The notes under the pieces: model-generated
Database searches by the model: none
The model's input: only the letters and a program-made list of their open reading frames with translations
Told to the model about the DNA's origin: nothing
DNA from: Sanderia malayensis
Taxonomy: Eukaryota > Cnidaria > Scyphozoa > Semaeostomeae > Pelagiidae
Assembly: GCA_013076295.1 (NCBI GenBank)
Contig: RQOL01000466.1
Span: 5,809,080-5,873,079 of the forward strand
Length of the DNA stretch: 64,000 bases
Direction: 5' to 3'
Program-made: the position numbers and the translations under genes
Shown here: piece after piece, positions 32,151-43,310 of the stretch
Layout of the letters: each line of letters begins with the position of its first letter
How positions within the stretch are numbered: the first letter of the stretch is position 1

Positions 32151-32462
32151 TCACATTTCTTCAACTTCATCTCTTTCTGGAAAGTCCATTTTAACTTTAA
32201 ATGTAAAGTTCTTTATGATGCTTTGCATATCCAACAAGCTGTTTGAGTCGGCTCTACGCAGCGATGTGTATCCAGTTACGAGTGGTTCATCTGGAACCAG
32301 TCGTAGGAAGTTATCCAAATTCCGCTTGAAAATGTCAATACTGACCCCAGGCATATCACGGAGACATCTAGGCAAAGAATTGAAGAGTCTAGCTCCATGA
32401 ACAGACATACTAGATTCTTGCAAACTTTGGATTCGCTGACTAGCATCACGCTTCACAGCCAT
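32151..32462 (-). pseudogene. LINE ORF2 extreme C-terminus
   Basis: 103 codons with HGARLFNSLPRCLRDMPGV, FKRNLDNFLRLVPDEP and RRADSNSLLDM. The G-x-x-L-F-N-x-L-P-x-x-(L)R, D-x-F-K-R-x-L-D-x-(F)-L pattern is the standard tail of Jockey/CR1-type ORF2 proteins. Nothing of the RT remains, so it is a heavily 5'-truncated insertion; its 3' end would lie near 32040-32100. Confidence 0.7.
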
Positions 32463-33090
32463 TTACGTCATAGCCTCTTTCCGAAAACGAGATCAGGAAA
32501 TACTCGTAGTTATTCAAGTATTAATCACAGCCACTACCTTAATTCGTAATAGATATACTTAAATTTCATTGGTCGAACTTATACTTACACACCTTAATTC
32601 TGTAACGATGATTGGATGATAAATTTTTAATTCCTTGTATAAACGTATAAGTGAAATTGTATAATTTGATTTAGAGACTCTTAAAATGTGAACTGGATCT
32701 TGCAATGTATCGTTAGTTTAGTTTTGTCAATTACATATAAAATTCAAGACACACTTTTTCTTCTGAGTTGTCTCGGTCACTCGTAACAAAGAATCAGAAA
32801 GAATTGACATTCTCAACAGGAGAACCGACACGCCATAATAATTTTACCTAAATCGGGAGAAAAAAGGCGGAGAATTCAATTATCAGCTTCGTTTTCCCAA
32901 AAAATCATTCATATTCGAGTTACAGCCCTTCCACAAACTCGGAAACTCTCCTCACCCTTTCGGCGACGATTTTACTGACGTCACAAATACCAAGCTGAAA
33001 TCAACGTGAGGCAATAACAATGTCCGGGGAAGGGATGAAAACTTTCTATTGAAATGGTTCCTGGGTTATTATCTATCAGTTAAACATTGC
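32463..33090. other. Intervening DNA, no gene seen
   Basis: AT-rich, no supported feature. Confidence 0.35.
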
Positions 33091-33094
33091 AAAA

Positions 33095-33342
33095 ATGGTT
33101 GTATGTTCTGCCTATAACTGTAGTGGCACTGGAAAAGCACTTTTCTCGTTTTCTTCTTACAAAATTGTTCCCAAACGATGCGTAGAGAAAGTGCGCTTAG
33201 TAAACTTTAGGCCTACCAAAGCTTTCAGGCTGTGCCAAAGTCAAACATGTTTCCAAAGAAATCCAAACTTGATGAAGTGACAGGAGTGAAATTCAAGCTT
33301 CCATTGAAGCCAGATGCCATTCCCATCCCAAAGTTGATTTGA
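33095..33342 (+). pseudogene. THAP zinc-finger domain fragment
   Basis: ATG 33095 opens MVVCSAYNCSGTGKALFSFS, with the two first zinc Cys, then VRLVNFRPTKAFRLCQSQT carrying the third Cys. A register change near 33245 then gives MFPKKSKLDE and LKPDAIPIPKL, the C-terminal THAP block (normally AVPTIF). One zinc-binding His is lost (RLCQSQTCF where RLCSxHF is usual). It stands alone; no transposase body follows. Likely left over from a P-like or similar element. Confidence 0.65.
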
Positions 33343-33463
33343 ATTATCTTCGGCAAAGAGGAAGTGTCATGTGAGATTTATGATGACGAGCAATTCAAGA
33401 CAGAATAATGAAAGATTTGGTTGAAAGAAACGGCAAATATACAATATACACAAAAATGTCCTA

Positions 33464-33648
33464 TCAATCTGTATTCGCAATCCTTTCGACGTTAAAATCA
33501 TCATCTTCATGATCGCTCGCCCAATCGTCATCAGACTGACTTGCTGCCATGGCTGCCTCAGGATTTGGCTCAAACATGAAAATGGCTGAATCGCTTCACC
33601 CTCGACAATATCCGGGTATTCAAAGTCGTGAGTTAAGTCTTCAGACAT
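33464..33648 (-). pseudogene. Short acidic protein, companion of the nuclease-like gene
   Basis: From ATG 33648: DFEYPDIVEGEAIQPF, then after a one-base shift near 33590 MFEPNPEAAMAASQSDDDWA and an acidic run to a stop at 33464-33466. I recall an I-x-P-(Y/F)-x-F-E-P opening in short proteins from invertebrate repeats, but cannot name a family or role. It lies on the same strand as, and about 100 bp beyond, the nuclease-like gene. Confidence 0.35.
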
Positions 33649-33743
33649 TTCTTATTAGTTATAAATGTATTTCCTAGCTGGTTAAACGCAGAAATGCCTT
33701 CTAAAGCAAAAATAAAAACAGCTAAGGCTATTTTTATTCGTGG

Positions 33744-36173
33744 CTAAGACAACATGGTATTTGTGACACCACACGCTCTTGGTGGCTCTCGCTTAAACTC
33801 GGTGAAATTCTCGGGATTCTGAAATTTCCCACTCCCTCTCCTCTCGAATTGTTCCACATTTGATGAATCTTCATTACATGTCAGTTCAACATCCCCGTCG
33901 TACTCTTCGATTCCTTTTTCTGTTGTTCTTGATCTTTCTCTTTTCTTAGCCATACGAGTCTCAGACTTACTATTAGTTAATTCTGCGTCAGCTTCATCTG
34001 CATTCATCTCGCCATAATTTTTTTGCCTTTTCTTCCAACTTTTTTTGGTCTCCTAGTCAGGGTCGGAGATAACTGGTTGTCTTTGCACCACACTGGTGTT
34101 ACCGTAGAAGCATCACCACCGTCCCATTTCCAACCATTTCCTTCGAAATTCAGCTGCTCCATGTTTTCCTGACAGCATCTAACCCAATGAAATACTTGGT
34201 AGTGAACGCGCATGGTGGCCTGTTCAACAGAATCGGGATCGGGAGGGAGAAATGATGATGATTGTGACTTCATTTCTCTATATAATCTGATTCGTGTTTG
34301 CACGTAGGTCTCGCCGGTTTTGCCGCTATAGATGACAGTTCTGATAAACTCCTTGATACTATTTAGTTTCGAGATTAGAGATTCTGCCAAAGCCGAAAAG
34401 CATTTGGCATTTTGATGGATCTTCCTGAAGCTTTTTCAATACTTTGATCTTGCCTGCTTTATAAAATATACAATGTGGTGTCACATCCCGATAATGCATG
34501 TATTGCTGGTAGCGCTTGGCATAACTCTTGGCCGAGGTACTGACAGATTACACCTACTTGTCCATACTTTTCATGGTGGTATTTCAAAAGACAGTTTCTT
34601 TTGACATCAAGCCCTGAGTATGCCCTTACAAGCAAAACCAAGACATCTGTATCTTTCGACACTATAACCACGTCTCTTGAATCCAGAGATGCATGAAAAA
34701 CCAAACGAGTGTCAGCCTCTTCATGGTTGCAATGATGAAATATTGAGCAAGTGTTATTTCTTACCTCCTATGTATTGCTGCCTTCTGTTATTACAAAGGG
34801 TTGTTTTACCTGGCACATTCCATCTTGACTTTTCACATACTTTATTATCAGGCTGATAAGCTCTGCCTTGTTTCCGTGATTCTGGAGAAACTCGTTCCAC
34901 TTGATCTCCTTAGCCTTATGTTGATCAAAACGTTCAAGTTTTACTTTCATTCAGCACTCGCCACGACTTTTCCGTGTCCCTTTTTTTACGCTTTTATCTC
35001 TGTAGGCGTCATTGATCATGCCGACTAAACATGGCTTCGCTTTTTCCGGTGGTTGTAAAAATCGCAGAAGATGGCCAAACAATTCTCTATAGGTATCTGT
35101 AGATTTGAGTGACTTCACTGCGGCCATGCCATCGACATACCACGCTGCTCCGATTGGAGGATTGCTCGTGGAACTCTTTGATTGAGTAATTAAAAGATTC
35201 CCGAGTGACGATTTGTCCGACTGCCTCAAAGTGCCTTCGGGAGTGGCAATCGATAAAGGAACCGGTTATTGGAAAGGGGAATGCTTCTTCTAGGCTAACA
35301 GCTTTATAAATAACTAGCCCAAAGGCTTGGTAATCCTCTTTCAATACCTCTACTGCTTTGATACGCTTTTTTTTAACAATGCCTGTGTTGCGCTTGATTC
35401 TTTCAATAGGATCAAAGAAACTGACTGAGCACGCTGCAAGTCACTCTTGCACAAAAGGGGAAAAGGCCTTCTCACCAATGCTTGCTGTACCCAACATGTC
35501 ATTTACCACGAGCCTGTCGATTTCGATACCCGTCGACTCGATAGGTGTTTTGGGTGATCTTTTGAGAAACGATCAACGCCATTATCATTAAGGGTCTTTT
35601 TTAGCCTAGAAACATGCTCTAAGTGCAATTTTTTGCCGCTGTTTGTTGACTCTTTGTGCACAGACGATATTTTGACATGAAGCTGTTTTCTCAGTGAAAT
35701 CCTAAGCATACTATGGATATGGATAGTTTGTACTCATGTGTTTGTTGTTTCTGGATTCGTGCTAAAGCCGCAACGAAGAGGACCAGCTGTACCCTTGGTT
35801 TCCTTGTTAAAGAGAGTTCAGTTATCAGATCCCCGTGTACAGACGAAAAGGAATCCCCAGTGATACTTGCACCATGCCCTCGAGTTTTCAAATCTTGGAA
35901 AGCAGAATGATGGCTTTCTTTCAAATCTTTCAGATAGGCATGTTGATAACTACAGTAGCGTGCGTAGTTTTGATGATCAAAGGCGAACGCAAGGCATACC
36001 AGTTCATGTTCGGCCTCCAAATGCCGTTCTACATCGCATTCCCGTACTGCCGATACCAGTGCAATCATTGTTGACATGTCTTTTAAATAGGACACAGTTA
36101 GTTCACCATCACTTCCCTCTTCGTATTGCATTATTTGATTGTGTAAGTCATCAAAGTGTGGGTGCATACGCAT
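33744..36173 (-). pseudogene. FEN/PIN-like nuclease family protein of a mobile element, broken
   Basis: Minus-strand fragments in order: 36173-35691 (FSSVHGDLITE, ARYCSYQHAYLKDLK), 35709-35503 (KISSVHKESTNSGKKLH), 35344-34951 (SLEEAFPFPI, AAWYVDGMAAVKSLK, KGTRKSRGEC), 34950-34768, 34767-34459 (CNHEEADTRLVFHASL, VSKDTDVLVLLV, IHALSGCDTT), 34390-34004 (RVHYQVFHWVRCC, PVWCKDNQLSP, basic tail), then an acidic tail to 33744. E-E-A-D, D-T-D-V and G-C-D together recall the acidic cluster and G-C-D-Y turn of FEN1/XPG nucleases with a PIN-like fold; this is inference. At least two in-frame stops (after GEC; after TEGSNT) and four frame changes mean it is inactive. The same C-terminal part recurs twice at 12.5-14.8 kb. 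Confidence 0.55.
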
Positions 36174-36209
36174 TTTTTGTAGCGAAGACAGAGAAGGATT
36201 CTTTCTTAA

Positions 36210-37719
36210 AGTGCCCCTACACCTTATTTTTTTATTCTTTATATCGATAAAACTTTCCTCGTTGATTTTAGATACGAAATATTTTTTAAATCTGACGTCT
36301 AGTTAACGAGTTATAACGTGGGGAAGTGTCGATGTTTCGTCATTTTCGCCATTTTTTGTGGTCAACTTTTAGGACTGGGATCTACCTACTATGACATCAT
36401 AGTTGGTGCCATTGTGCCCCGTTCATATTCCCGTACTGAAGCAACAAATCCGGCATCAATTTTCTCTCATACGATGCACTCGATATTTGTTTTTTTGACT
36501 TTGATGATCAGAAACAGGTCGGCGCATTATGACATTGAAATTTGAAAAGCTTGCGATGAGTTTGCAGCTGTGGGGAGGAATTACAAAATTCCCATGTAGT
36601 GGCTGCTCGTTGTGCTCAGTGGAGGCGGGCGTGGGCCGTGCAATGTTAAAACTGTACGGGAACGGGGATGCCAAGAAGAGCATCAAAACATGATGATAAA
36701 ACTGGGAAAATATGCCATATCGATGTGTTTTGCTAGCCCATGGAAATACACCCGATAAATCAAAATTTGCATGGCTTCACAAAATTCTGCTTTATCAGGA
36801 TGATCGCCCTAAAACTGTGAGGAGAAGGAGATGGATAGATTTCATCAATTTGCAACGACGGAAGAAATTCTATGGACGCCTCATCATGAATGAAATAAAT
36901 CAAACAACAAAGGGCAATAATTTCGGTACAATAACGAAATTCATGTGTAGTAATAAGGAATTGTGTTGCAGATTTTCTACACTTGCTGTTCCAAATGAAA
37001 ATCGAATCGTTTCAAGCTTCCTCAAACCCCAAAAGTTTAGACTGACACGGATATGATGGCCTAAATTATTGCGTATATTGAATTTTGATATACACTTTTG
37101 CTTCATCACAAACACAACAAAAAGATAATAATTCAGATCTAGTCAAATGCCCAGAAAGTTTTCTTTCAACATTTCTTTTCTTGCTCACATCTCTTTCATG
37201 GCTTTGACTGAAAGAGTTCTCAGCTAAATGGCTTCATCGGTATCACTATCAACGATCTGCTTTGCTCTACGATACGATCAATCCTATCCCCTCGCCATCT
37301 TCGCATTCCTCGGCACTGCAATTCCTACTGTCATGAACTACTATCCGACAAAGAATGTTAATTCATGGAAACTTTCTATTCGATTCTGATCACCAAAATT
37401 GCACAAATACCCACCATAGTACCCACGAATACACATAACGAGACATGACAAAAACGCAACGCAAACACTATTTATTATACTGAATGTAGGCCTACGCCCG
37501 CCGCCACTGAGTACAACGAGCAGCCACTACATTGGAGTTTACCTACTATGATGTCATAGTAGGTAAATTACGGTCCTAAAAGTTGACCACGAAAAAGTGG
37601 CACGCGTTACCTCGTATCTCAAAAACTACTTGTCATATCAAAAAAATATAAACGGATTCAGAATCAGCGCATTTGAATCTATAGTTTTAGCCAATAAAAA
37701 AATAAGGTGTAGGGGCACT
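36210..37719. mobile_element. 1.5 kb THAP-encoding element with about 190 bp TIRs, TTAA flanks
   Basis: Both ends read AGTGCCCCTACACCTTATTT inward and are preceded by TTAA (36206-36209 and 37720-37723). Homology between the ends continues with gaps to GTGGTCAACTTTTAGGACYG and a small palindrome, CTACTATGACATCATAGT. TTAA on both sides fits a piggyBac-type duplication, or the TTAA may belong to the TIR. The interior carries a THAP relic. Confidence 0.7.
36712..37056 (+). pseudogene. THAP-like protein fragment inside the TTAA element
   Basis: Opens MPYRCVLLAHGNTPDKSKFA, then WLHKI and RRRRWIDFINLQRRKKF. M-P-x-x-C-x(n)-G-N-T and W-x-x-F-(I/V)-x-x-x-R-(x)-x-W fit a THAP finger in which several zinc ligands are lost. 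The remainder (to residue 114) is unrecognised and ends KPQKFRLTRI. It is the only coding trace in the element, so transposase activity is not expected. Confidence 0.45.
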
Positions 37720-37723
37720 TTAA

Positions 37724-40266
37724 GCCAATTAGGGCAGAACGTAGTTCAGTATTCGTTGTGGAATAGCTATCTTCAAAGGAAGAAGTTCGTGACAAATGCA
37801 AAATTTACCATCTCTAAGAATTTGCCTTCACTCGTTAATCGCCTTCGCTTGGCTTGTTCATCAAATACTGAAGTTTTCGTTCTCATCCGTCAAAATATCC
37901 ATCTACTCAACCGCACCATCTACGAAGCTTTGAAACAAATAAAAGATCGTAAATTCAACACCCTCGCAACTTCAAATCAGAAAGAAACAGCCACCGAATT
38001 GTCTGCAACACCTGTTAACATCGTGGAAACTATCCCAGCTGATCTACCATTATCAGAAGAAGAACGTAAACTCCTCAACAAAGGACTCAAATTTGTTCCA
38101 ATCAAGAAAAATATCGACGAGTTTCAATCCAAGCATGACTGTGAGTCTTTCTTTCGCCGTCTTCGACTCAAGGCCCATTTCGAAGCAGAACATGATAGAG
38201 AAAATGTGGAAAGATCTGGACCTATCAATGACCCTCAAGCCGATGCAATAGCAAACCTTTTCCCAACCAACTCTCATTGGACACCTCAACCTGGTAAAGT
38301 CGCTGTTTTGGATTTGTACATCGAAAAATGCAGATACGAGATAGCCCAGATAAATTTCAAGACCAAACAAGCTCATTCTAATCTGACAACACAAGAATGG
38401 ATGTCATTAAAACAACTTAAGGCTCGTGATGATATTGTTATCAAACCAGCAGACAAAGGTGGTCGGATCGTAGTTTGGCGTAAAGATCCTTATCTTCAAG
38501 AGGGAAATACACAACTTCAATCTCCATCATACCGTGCCCTTGAAAAGAACCCTACCAAATCCTTCAACAAAACCATCATCAACACCATTAAAGAAGAAAT
38601 CGATAACAACAACCTGCCTTCCAATGCCAATAAATTGTACATTCAGCACCCCAGAACCTCAGTCTTCTACATGCTACCTAAGATCCACAAAGCAAACAAT
38701 CCTGGTCGTCCCATTGTTTCAGCTGTTTCTTGCCCCACATCTCATGTTGCTGCCTATCTCGACTCCCTCGACTCCCTTGCGTATTATTGTTCAAGATCTC
38801 CCGACATATATTAAGGACTCTGCTCACGCACTTCGCATTTTCAAGGATTTCAGATTCACAGGAACAATAAAATATCTCTTCAGTATGGATGTCAGATCAC
38901 TTTATACCTGCATTCCTCACTCATATGGTCTCATTGCACTGAAGTTTTTCCTCGAGAAACGACGTGATCAGAACCCACCAACCGCTACACTTCTTCGCTT
39001 GGCCGAATTAGTCCTTACCACCAACGCCTTTACATTCGACGACAAGTTCTTTCTGCAAACATCCGGTGTTGCTGTGGGTAGCAAACTTGGTCCTAGTTAT
39101 GCCTGTCTTTTTGTTGGCCATCAGGAACAACTTATCTACGAATCCTACCAAGGTCCATCGCCATGTTTGATCAAGCGCTACATCGACGACATTATCGGTG
39201 CTACATCCTTTCCTCTGACCGACCTGCAGAAATTTATTGACTACACCAACAACTTTCATCCTGCATTGCAATTCACCCACACCATAACTGAAGTTAGCCT
39301 TCCATTCCTAGACATCCTTCTTACTATATCCGGCAACCAAATCTCCACCTCAATCTATTACAAGCCCATAGATGCTCATTGCTTCCTCGACTACAATTCT
39401 TCACATCCCAGAAAATGCAAGGACTCCATCCCATACTCACAATTACGCCGTCTTCGCCGCATTTGTTCAAGTGATGATGACTTCAAGATCAAAGCCGATG
39501 AAATGACTGCTTTCTTCACAAATAATCGATATCCTAAAGCAATCTCTGACAACGCCTTGAGTAAAGTTAACAATCTCTCCCAAGAGGATGCTTTGGTTCC
39601 GTCTGATCAAACAACTTCCAACAACCGTATTCCATTTACACTCACCTATCATCCTCTCAATCATCAAATTAAAAAGATCATCTACGAAAATTTCAACCTG
39701 TTGTAACAAGATGCCACAACTAAAGATATCTTCCCTGATCCTCCTCTCCTTGCCTATCGCAGAGATAAAAACTTAAAAGACACTCTTGTTAGAACCAACC
39801 TTTCCGTCGCACAGAACCCTGGTACTCGACCCTGTCGCCATCACCTTTGCCAAACCTGTTCACACATCAACCCAGAAACAACAATTTCCAACCATGGACA
39901 AAATTCAACATCAAATCCGGCTTTACCTGTTCATCCTCTTGTCTAATCTACTGCATCATTTGCACTCGATGCCAAGCTTTGTACATTGGTGAGACATCTC
40001 GTCAAATTAACAACCGGTTTGGAGAGCACCTACGCAATGTCAAAAACAAGTTACACGAAGATGCAAACCATATAAATGATCCGGACAGCAACGTATCCAG
40101 ATATTTCAACTCTGAATATCACTCTTTTGCTGACATGTCGGTTCTTGGACTTTTATATGCACCTCATGACAACAAGAAGAGAAAAACTTTAGAAAAACGT
40201 TTGATTTTTAACCTAAAAACACTCTATCCTAAAGGACTTAATAAACAATTCTCATATTTACAATAA
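37724..40266 (+). pseudogene. Penelope-like element, nearly complete RT plus GIY-YIG
   Basis: Element sequence begins right after the TTAA element (the open frame extends back into it only by chance). Frame 1 runs to 38814 with SEEERKLLNKGLKFVP, KPADKGGRIVVW, FYMLPKIHKANNPGRPIVSA. A shift near 38770 leads to frame 2 (to 39706): IVQDLPTYIKDS, SMDVRSLYTCIPH, GVAVGSKLGPSYACLFVG, KRYIDDIIGA (RT active site Y-I-D-D) and SLPFLDILL. A TAA at 39704-39706 interrupts before PPLLAYRRDKNLKDTLVRT and PCRHHLCQTC; a second shift near 39900 leads to FTCSSSCLIYCIICTRC and LYIGETSRQINNRFGEHLR, the GIY-YIG nuclease. Three lesions in about 840 codons, so recently dead. A start codon is not visible. Confidence 0.85.
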
Positions 40267-40423
40267 ACATTTTGTGTAACTTTTTTAGTATTCTTTTCCA
40301 CGCTTTGCTCCACTTATTCCATTATTATGCTACGTCACATCGTTTCTCAAACTCTAATTTTCATCATTCGAACTACGCTTTCTATTCCTTCTTCTCTTTC
40401 TGCTCAACTGTTTTTCCTATTAC

Positions 40424-40452
40424 TTTGATAACGGGCATAAGCCTGAAACGTC
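40424..40452 (+). ncRNA. Candidate degenerate hammerhead ribozyme of the Penelope-like element
   Basis: TTTGATAA, then CGGGC-ATAA-GCCTG (a 5 bp stem II), then AAACGTC gives the layout CUGAUGA, stem II, GAAA, C-GUC of the short-stem-III hammerheads known from Penelope-like elements. Two core positions deviate (C3 and G8). It sits about 160 nt after the GIY-YIG stop, the expected place. Confidence 0.35.
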
Positions 40453-41589
40453 AGTGTTAATATTTTATGATTCACATGGTACTATTCATTCAATTGTGTT
40501 CATTTATTTGCCTTACCTTAACAGTACCACACGCATGAAAGAATTTTCAACTATAAAAGGAAAGTGCGGAGAAGGACAAAGAAAAACGACAGCGAAATAG
40601 ATTTGCGCGCTTTGGCTGTTCATGAAAAAATAATGAGCTCAAGTGATTCAACAATTCCATTGTCTGCATGCTGTACTACCACGGGGTGGGGAAGTGTGAG
40701 AGCAAGACATTCTCTAAAGTTTAAGTCAAGTTGGATGAATCCTACTTCCAGAGTAAAGAATATTTACAGTTTTGATTTTTAAAATGAATGCAAATGTAAA
40801 CGAATTTGCATTTGACGATGGGATTCGATTCGCAAGTACTAGTCTCGGTGTCATTGATTTAGGCCTGTCCGTGTTCAGAATTCAAATTCCCAATTCAAAA
40901 TCAAATTCAAAGCAACAGAGCAACAGTGCAACAACATGTGTTTACTTCGCAGTGCAGAACGCAACAGGAAACTTCGTTCCGTGAAGAATTATTTATAAAT
41001 CGAGAACTGATGACATTTTGGTTCCTTGCTTGTTTTCTTTGAAGTAACATTGGATATTTTGCTAAAGTTTTGTGATCACAACACCTTTTTCCTGAACATA
41101 TCTTAAATTGTTTAAAATTGTATATCTACAACGTACAGCCATGTGCTTTACTATTTTTGAATCTTTACCGTTTGTTTTCCTCACAACGAACTCACTTTTC
41201 GCAGCTAATTTTGTAAACAAAAAAGTCTCAACCCTCAAAGGCTTGGTCAATCGACCCACCAGCAATGACTCCAGAATCTACACACCAGTCTTTGATGCCT
41301 TTACATCTGTAACGTTTATGGAGAAGACGTTGCATTACCCGCAACTAATGAAAACCTCCCATCAGCAAATAAATCAGGGTTTTTCCAAAGAATGTCGCAC
41401 AATTTAGCATAGACCATTTCATACGAGTGCACGAATATGTGAGGGATTTCAAGTTTCTTAATTAAATTCAACAAAAAAATCGTCTTTAGAGACAGGGTAT
41501 TGAGGCGGATGAGGTGTGACTGGCAGGTAGAGGTGTGAACGACGACAGTAATTTTGCAGCAACAATGAGAGAAATAGTTTAAAGGAAAA
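40453..41589. other. Intervening DNA, no confident gene
   Basis: Only short frames. 41108-41407 (plus) has no motif I recognise. Could contain decayed 5' parts of the Gypsy relic that follows. Confidence 0.3.
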
Positions 41590-42420
41590 ATGAGAGAAAT
41601 CACTAAAAACACACTTACTTGTCCTCTCGTCGAAATGGCAAGAAAATTCGGAATTACATTGGAAAATAACACAATAGTAGACACAGAACACGTCTGTGTA
41701 CAGAGTACAGAGAAAAAAGCATTTGCAGTTCAGCAAGGAAAAATTGAATTCGAAATGATGCCTTTTTGTCTCTGCAATTCGAGCGCAAAGTACCAAAGAA
41801 TGATGGACATAAACTTATCGTTTTTACCAGAAGAAAGAGTCCTGGCGTACGCGTACATGGATGACATTTTAGTTTTCAGTAACACCTTTCAAGAACACTT
41901 GCAAAACCAGAAATTTGTCTTTTAGAAATTAAGAGAATCAAAATAAGCTATAGCTCTGGAATTCAACAAGGAAAAGATGCAACATCAATACAACACGAAA
42001 CTGAGGTTTATTGATTATAGTCCTGGCCAACTGGTATGGCTGAAAGTGAAAAATTACAACACTGGAGTGAATAGGAAGTTAGCTCCACGAAGATCAGGGC
42101 CTTGGAAAGTTCTACAGAAGCTTCCGAATGGCGAAAATTTTAAGGTCGAGAATTTGCAGGGTGAGCAAATAGTTGTACATCACAATCGATTATTACCAGT
42201 GAGAGAGAACGGTTATGAGCTCGTGCCCCCGGGAATTGAAATAGCCACTTCTAAGCAAGAGAGTAGCAAATCAGGTACTGACTTTTCAGACAGTGAGAGT
42301 GACGTTTCTTTGTTCCAAACTGAAGAACCTGACAAGGAAAAACATGAAGACCATCTTGAGCAAGTTCCTTATGACTACAAGCAGACGATAAGGTGTGAAC
42401 GATCACATGTTCATTCTTAA
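41590..42420 (+). pseudogene. Gypsy-type pol relic with RT joined directly to integrase tail
   Basis: 41590-41925 has KKAFAVQQGKIEFEMMPFCL, YQRMMD and YAYMDDILVFSNTFQEHL: RT motifs with active site Y-M-D-D; the usual FGLCNSPATFQ appears as FCLCNSSAKYQ. Only 50 bp further, 41977-42420 encodes the integrase C-terminal block: YNTKLRFIDYSPGQLVWLKV, RRSGPWKVLQKLPNGENFKV, VVHHNRLLPV, then an acidic tail. RNase H and the integrase core are gone, a deletion of well over 1.5 kb compared with a full Gypsy pol. The integrase tail frame is clean through 147 codons. Confidence 0.75.
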
Positions 42421-42739
42421 CTTTCTCCCTCAAGGGACAGTTGTTGCGTATATATCTAAGTGCACGTGGTGCTTGCGAAAGGCCTCGTGTACGTCGTATA
42501 GTGTTTATCGGAATATAACCTTGAGCTTGCGAAAGATCATTGTGTATATTTCTGTTGTTGGTCATCCTGAGAGTAAACTTATGAAAGGCCATTTACAATT
42601 GGATTTTGTGGACATTGGGAAAGTCGCCATAAATGACAGAACGAATTTATTTATACGAATTCGAGAAAGAAAACGGAATATTGGAGAATAAGGCATTGAT
42701 ATATAAGCAATGACAAGAAATATAACGTAAAAATTGGGA
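42421..42739. other. Possible decayed 3' end of the Gypsy element
   Basis: Follows the integrase tail stop. CTCCCTCAAGGGACAGTTG (42424-42442) could be a polypurine-adjacent boundary, but no second LTR was found, so unproven. Confidence 0.25.
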
Positions 42740-42945
42740 AAAATTGGCGCTAATTGTTCACTAATTGTTTTTATCTCAGATTTTAGTGTCGCTTGTAAAA
42801 GTTTGTTACTTGTAGCAATTCTGAATAGTTTCAGGCTTGTTGGACTGGAAGCTCTAAGCTGGCAAAATTTCCACATGACTTCCAGTATGGTTGCTGCTGT
42901 TTTTTATGCCGGATTTCTCAGCGACTGGCGAATAGGAAAAGCTTC
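42740..42945 (+). repeat. Interspersed repeat shared with 15330-15530 (inverted)
   Basis: TTCAGGCTTGTTGGACTGGA and CTTCCAGTATGGTTGCTGCTG match the inverse of the block at 15370-15480. Both copies can be read as a short frame with RLVGLEALSW-type residues, but neither is open for long. Non-coding by default. Confidence 0.6.
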
Positions 42946-43139
42946 AAATGCAATTGAGGCAAACTGCATTTTTTCAGCTCTGTTCAAACAACCCTCAAAA
43001 ATTTTCGTCATCCGTATCCATAACTTGTTGCTGTCTTGTTTTTCTTTAAAATCTGAAATAGCAATAAAATGCTTTCCAATTTTTCTGTATAGCGTTGCAT
43101 AAAATATATATACCTTAGGTGTATTAAATTTCCTTGTGT

Positions 43140-43225
43140 ATTATAATTTGCACGTACTTGAATTCGCGCATTTTGAATTCGCGCACAAATCTTTCATATT
43201 TTCGTGCAGTCTTGAATTCGCGCAA
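43140..43225. repeat. Three TTGAATTCGCGCA motifs
   Basis: CTTGAATTCGCGCA (43157), TTTGAATTCGCGCA (43171) and CTTGAATTCGCGCA (43212) occur within 70 bp. They lie just beyond the C-terminal end of the Tigger-like gene and might be its subterminal repeats. Confidence 0.5.
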
Positions 43226-43310
43226 ACGAGAAAGTAGGCAGAATGATACAACAATTCATTTCAAAAGAAACTATATTTCTGACAGTTACTCTTGACTAAA
43301 AGTAACCTCT

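Noticed and set aside
37597..37723. First 42 residues of the open frame that leads into the Penelope-like protein
   Set aside because: They lie inside the terminal repeat of the neighbouring TTAA element, so the frame is open there by chance.
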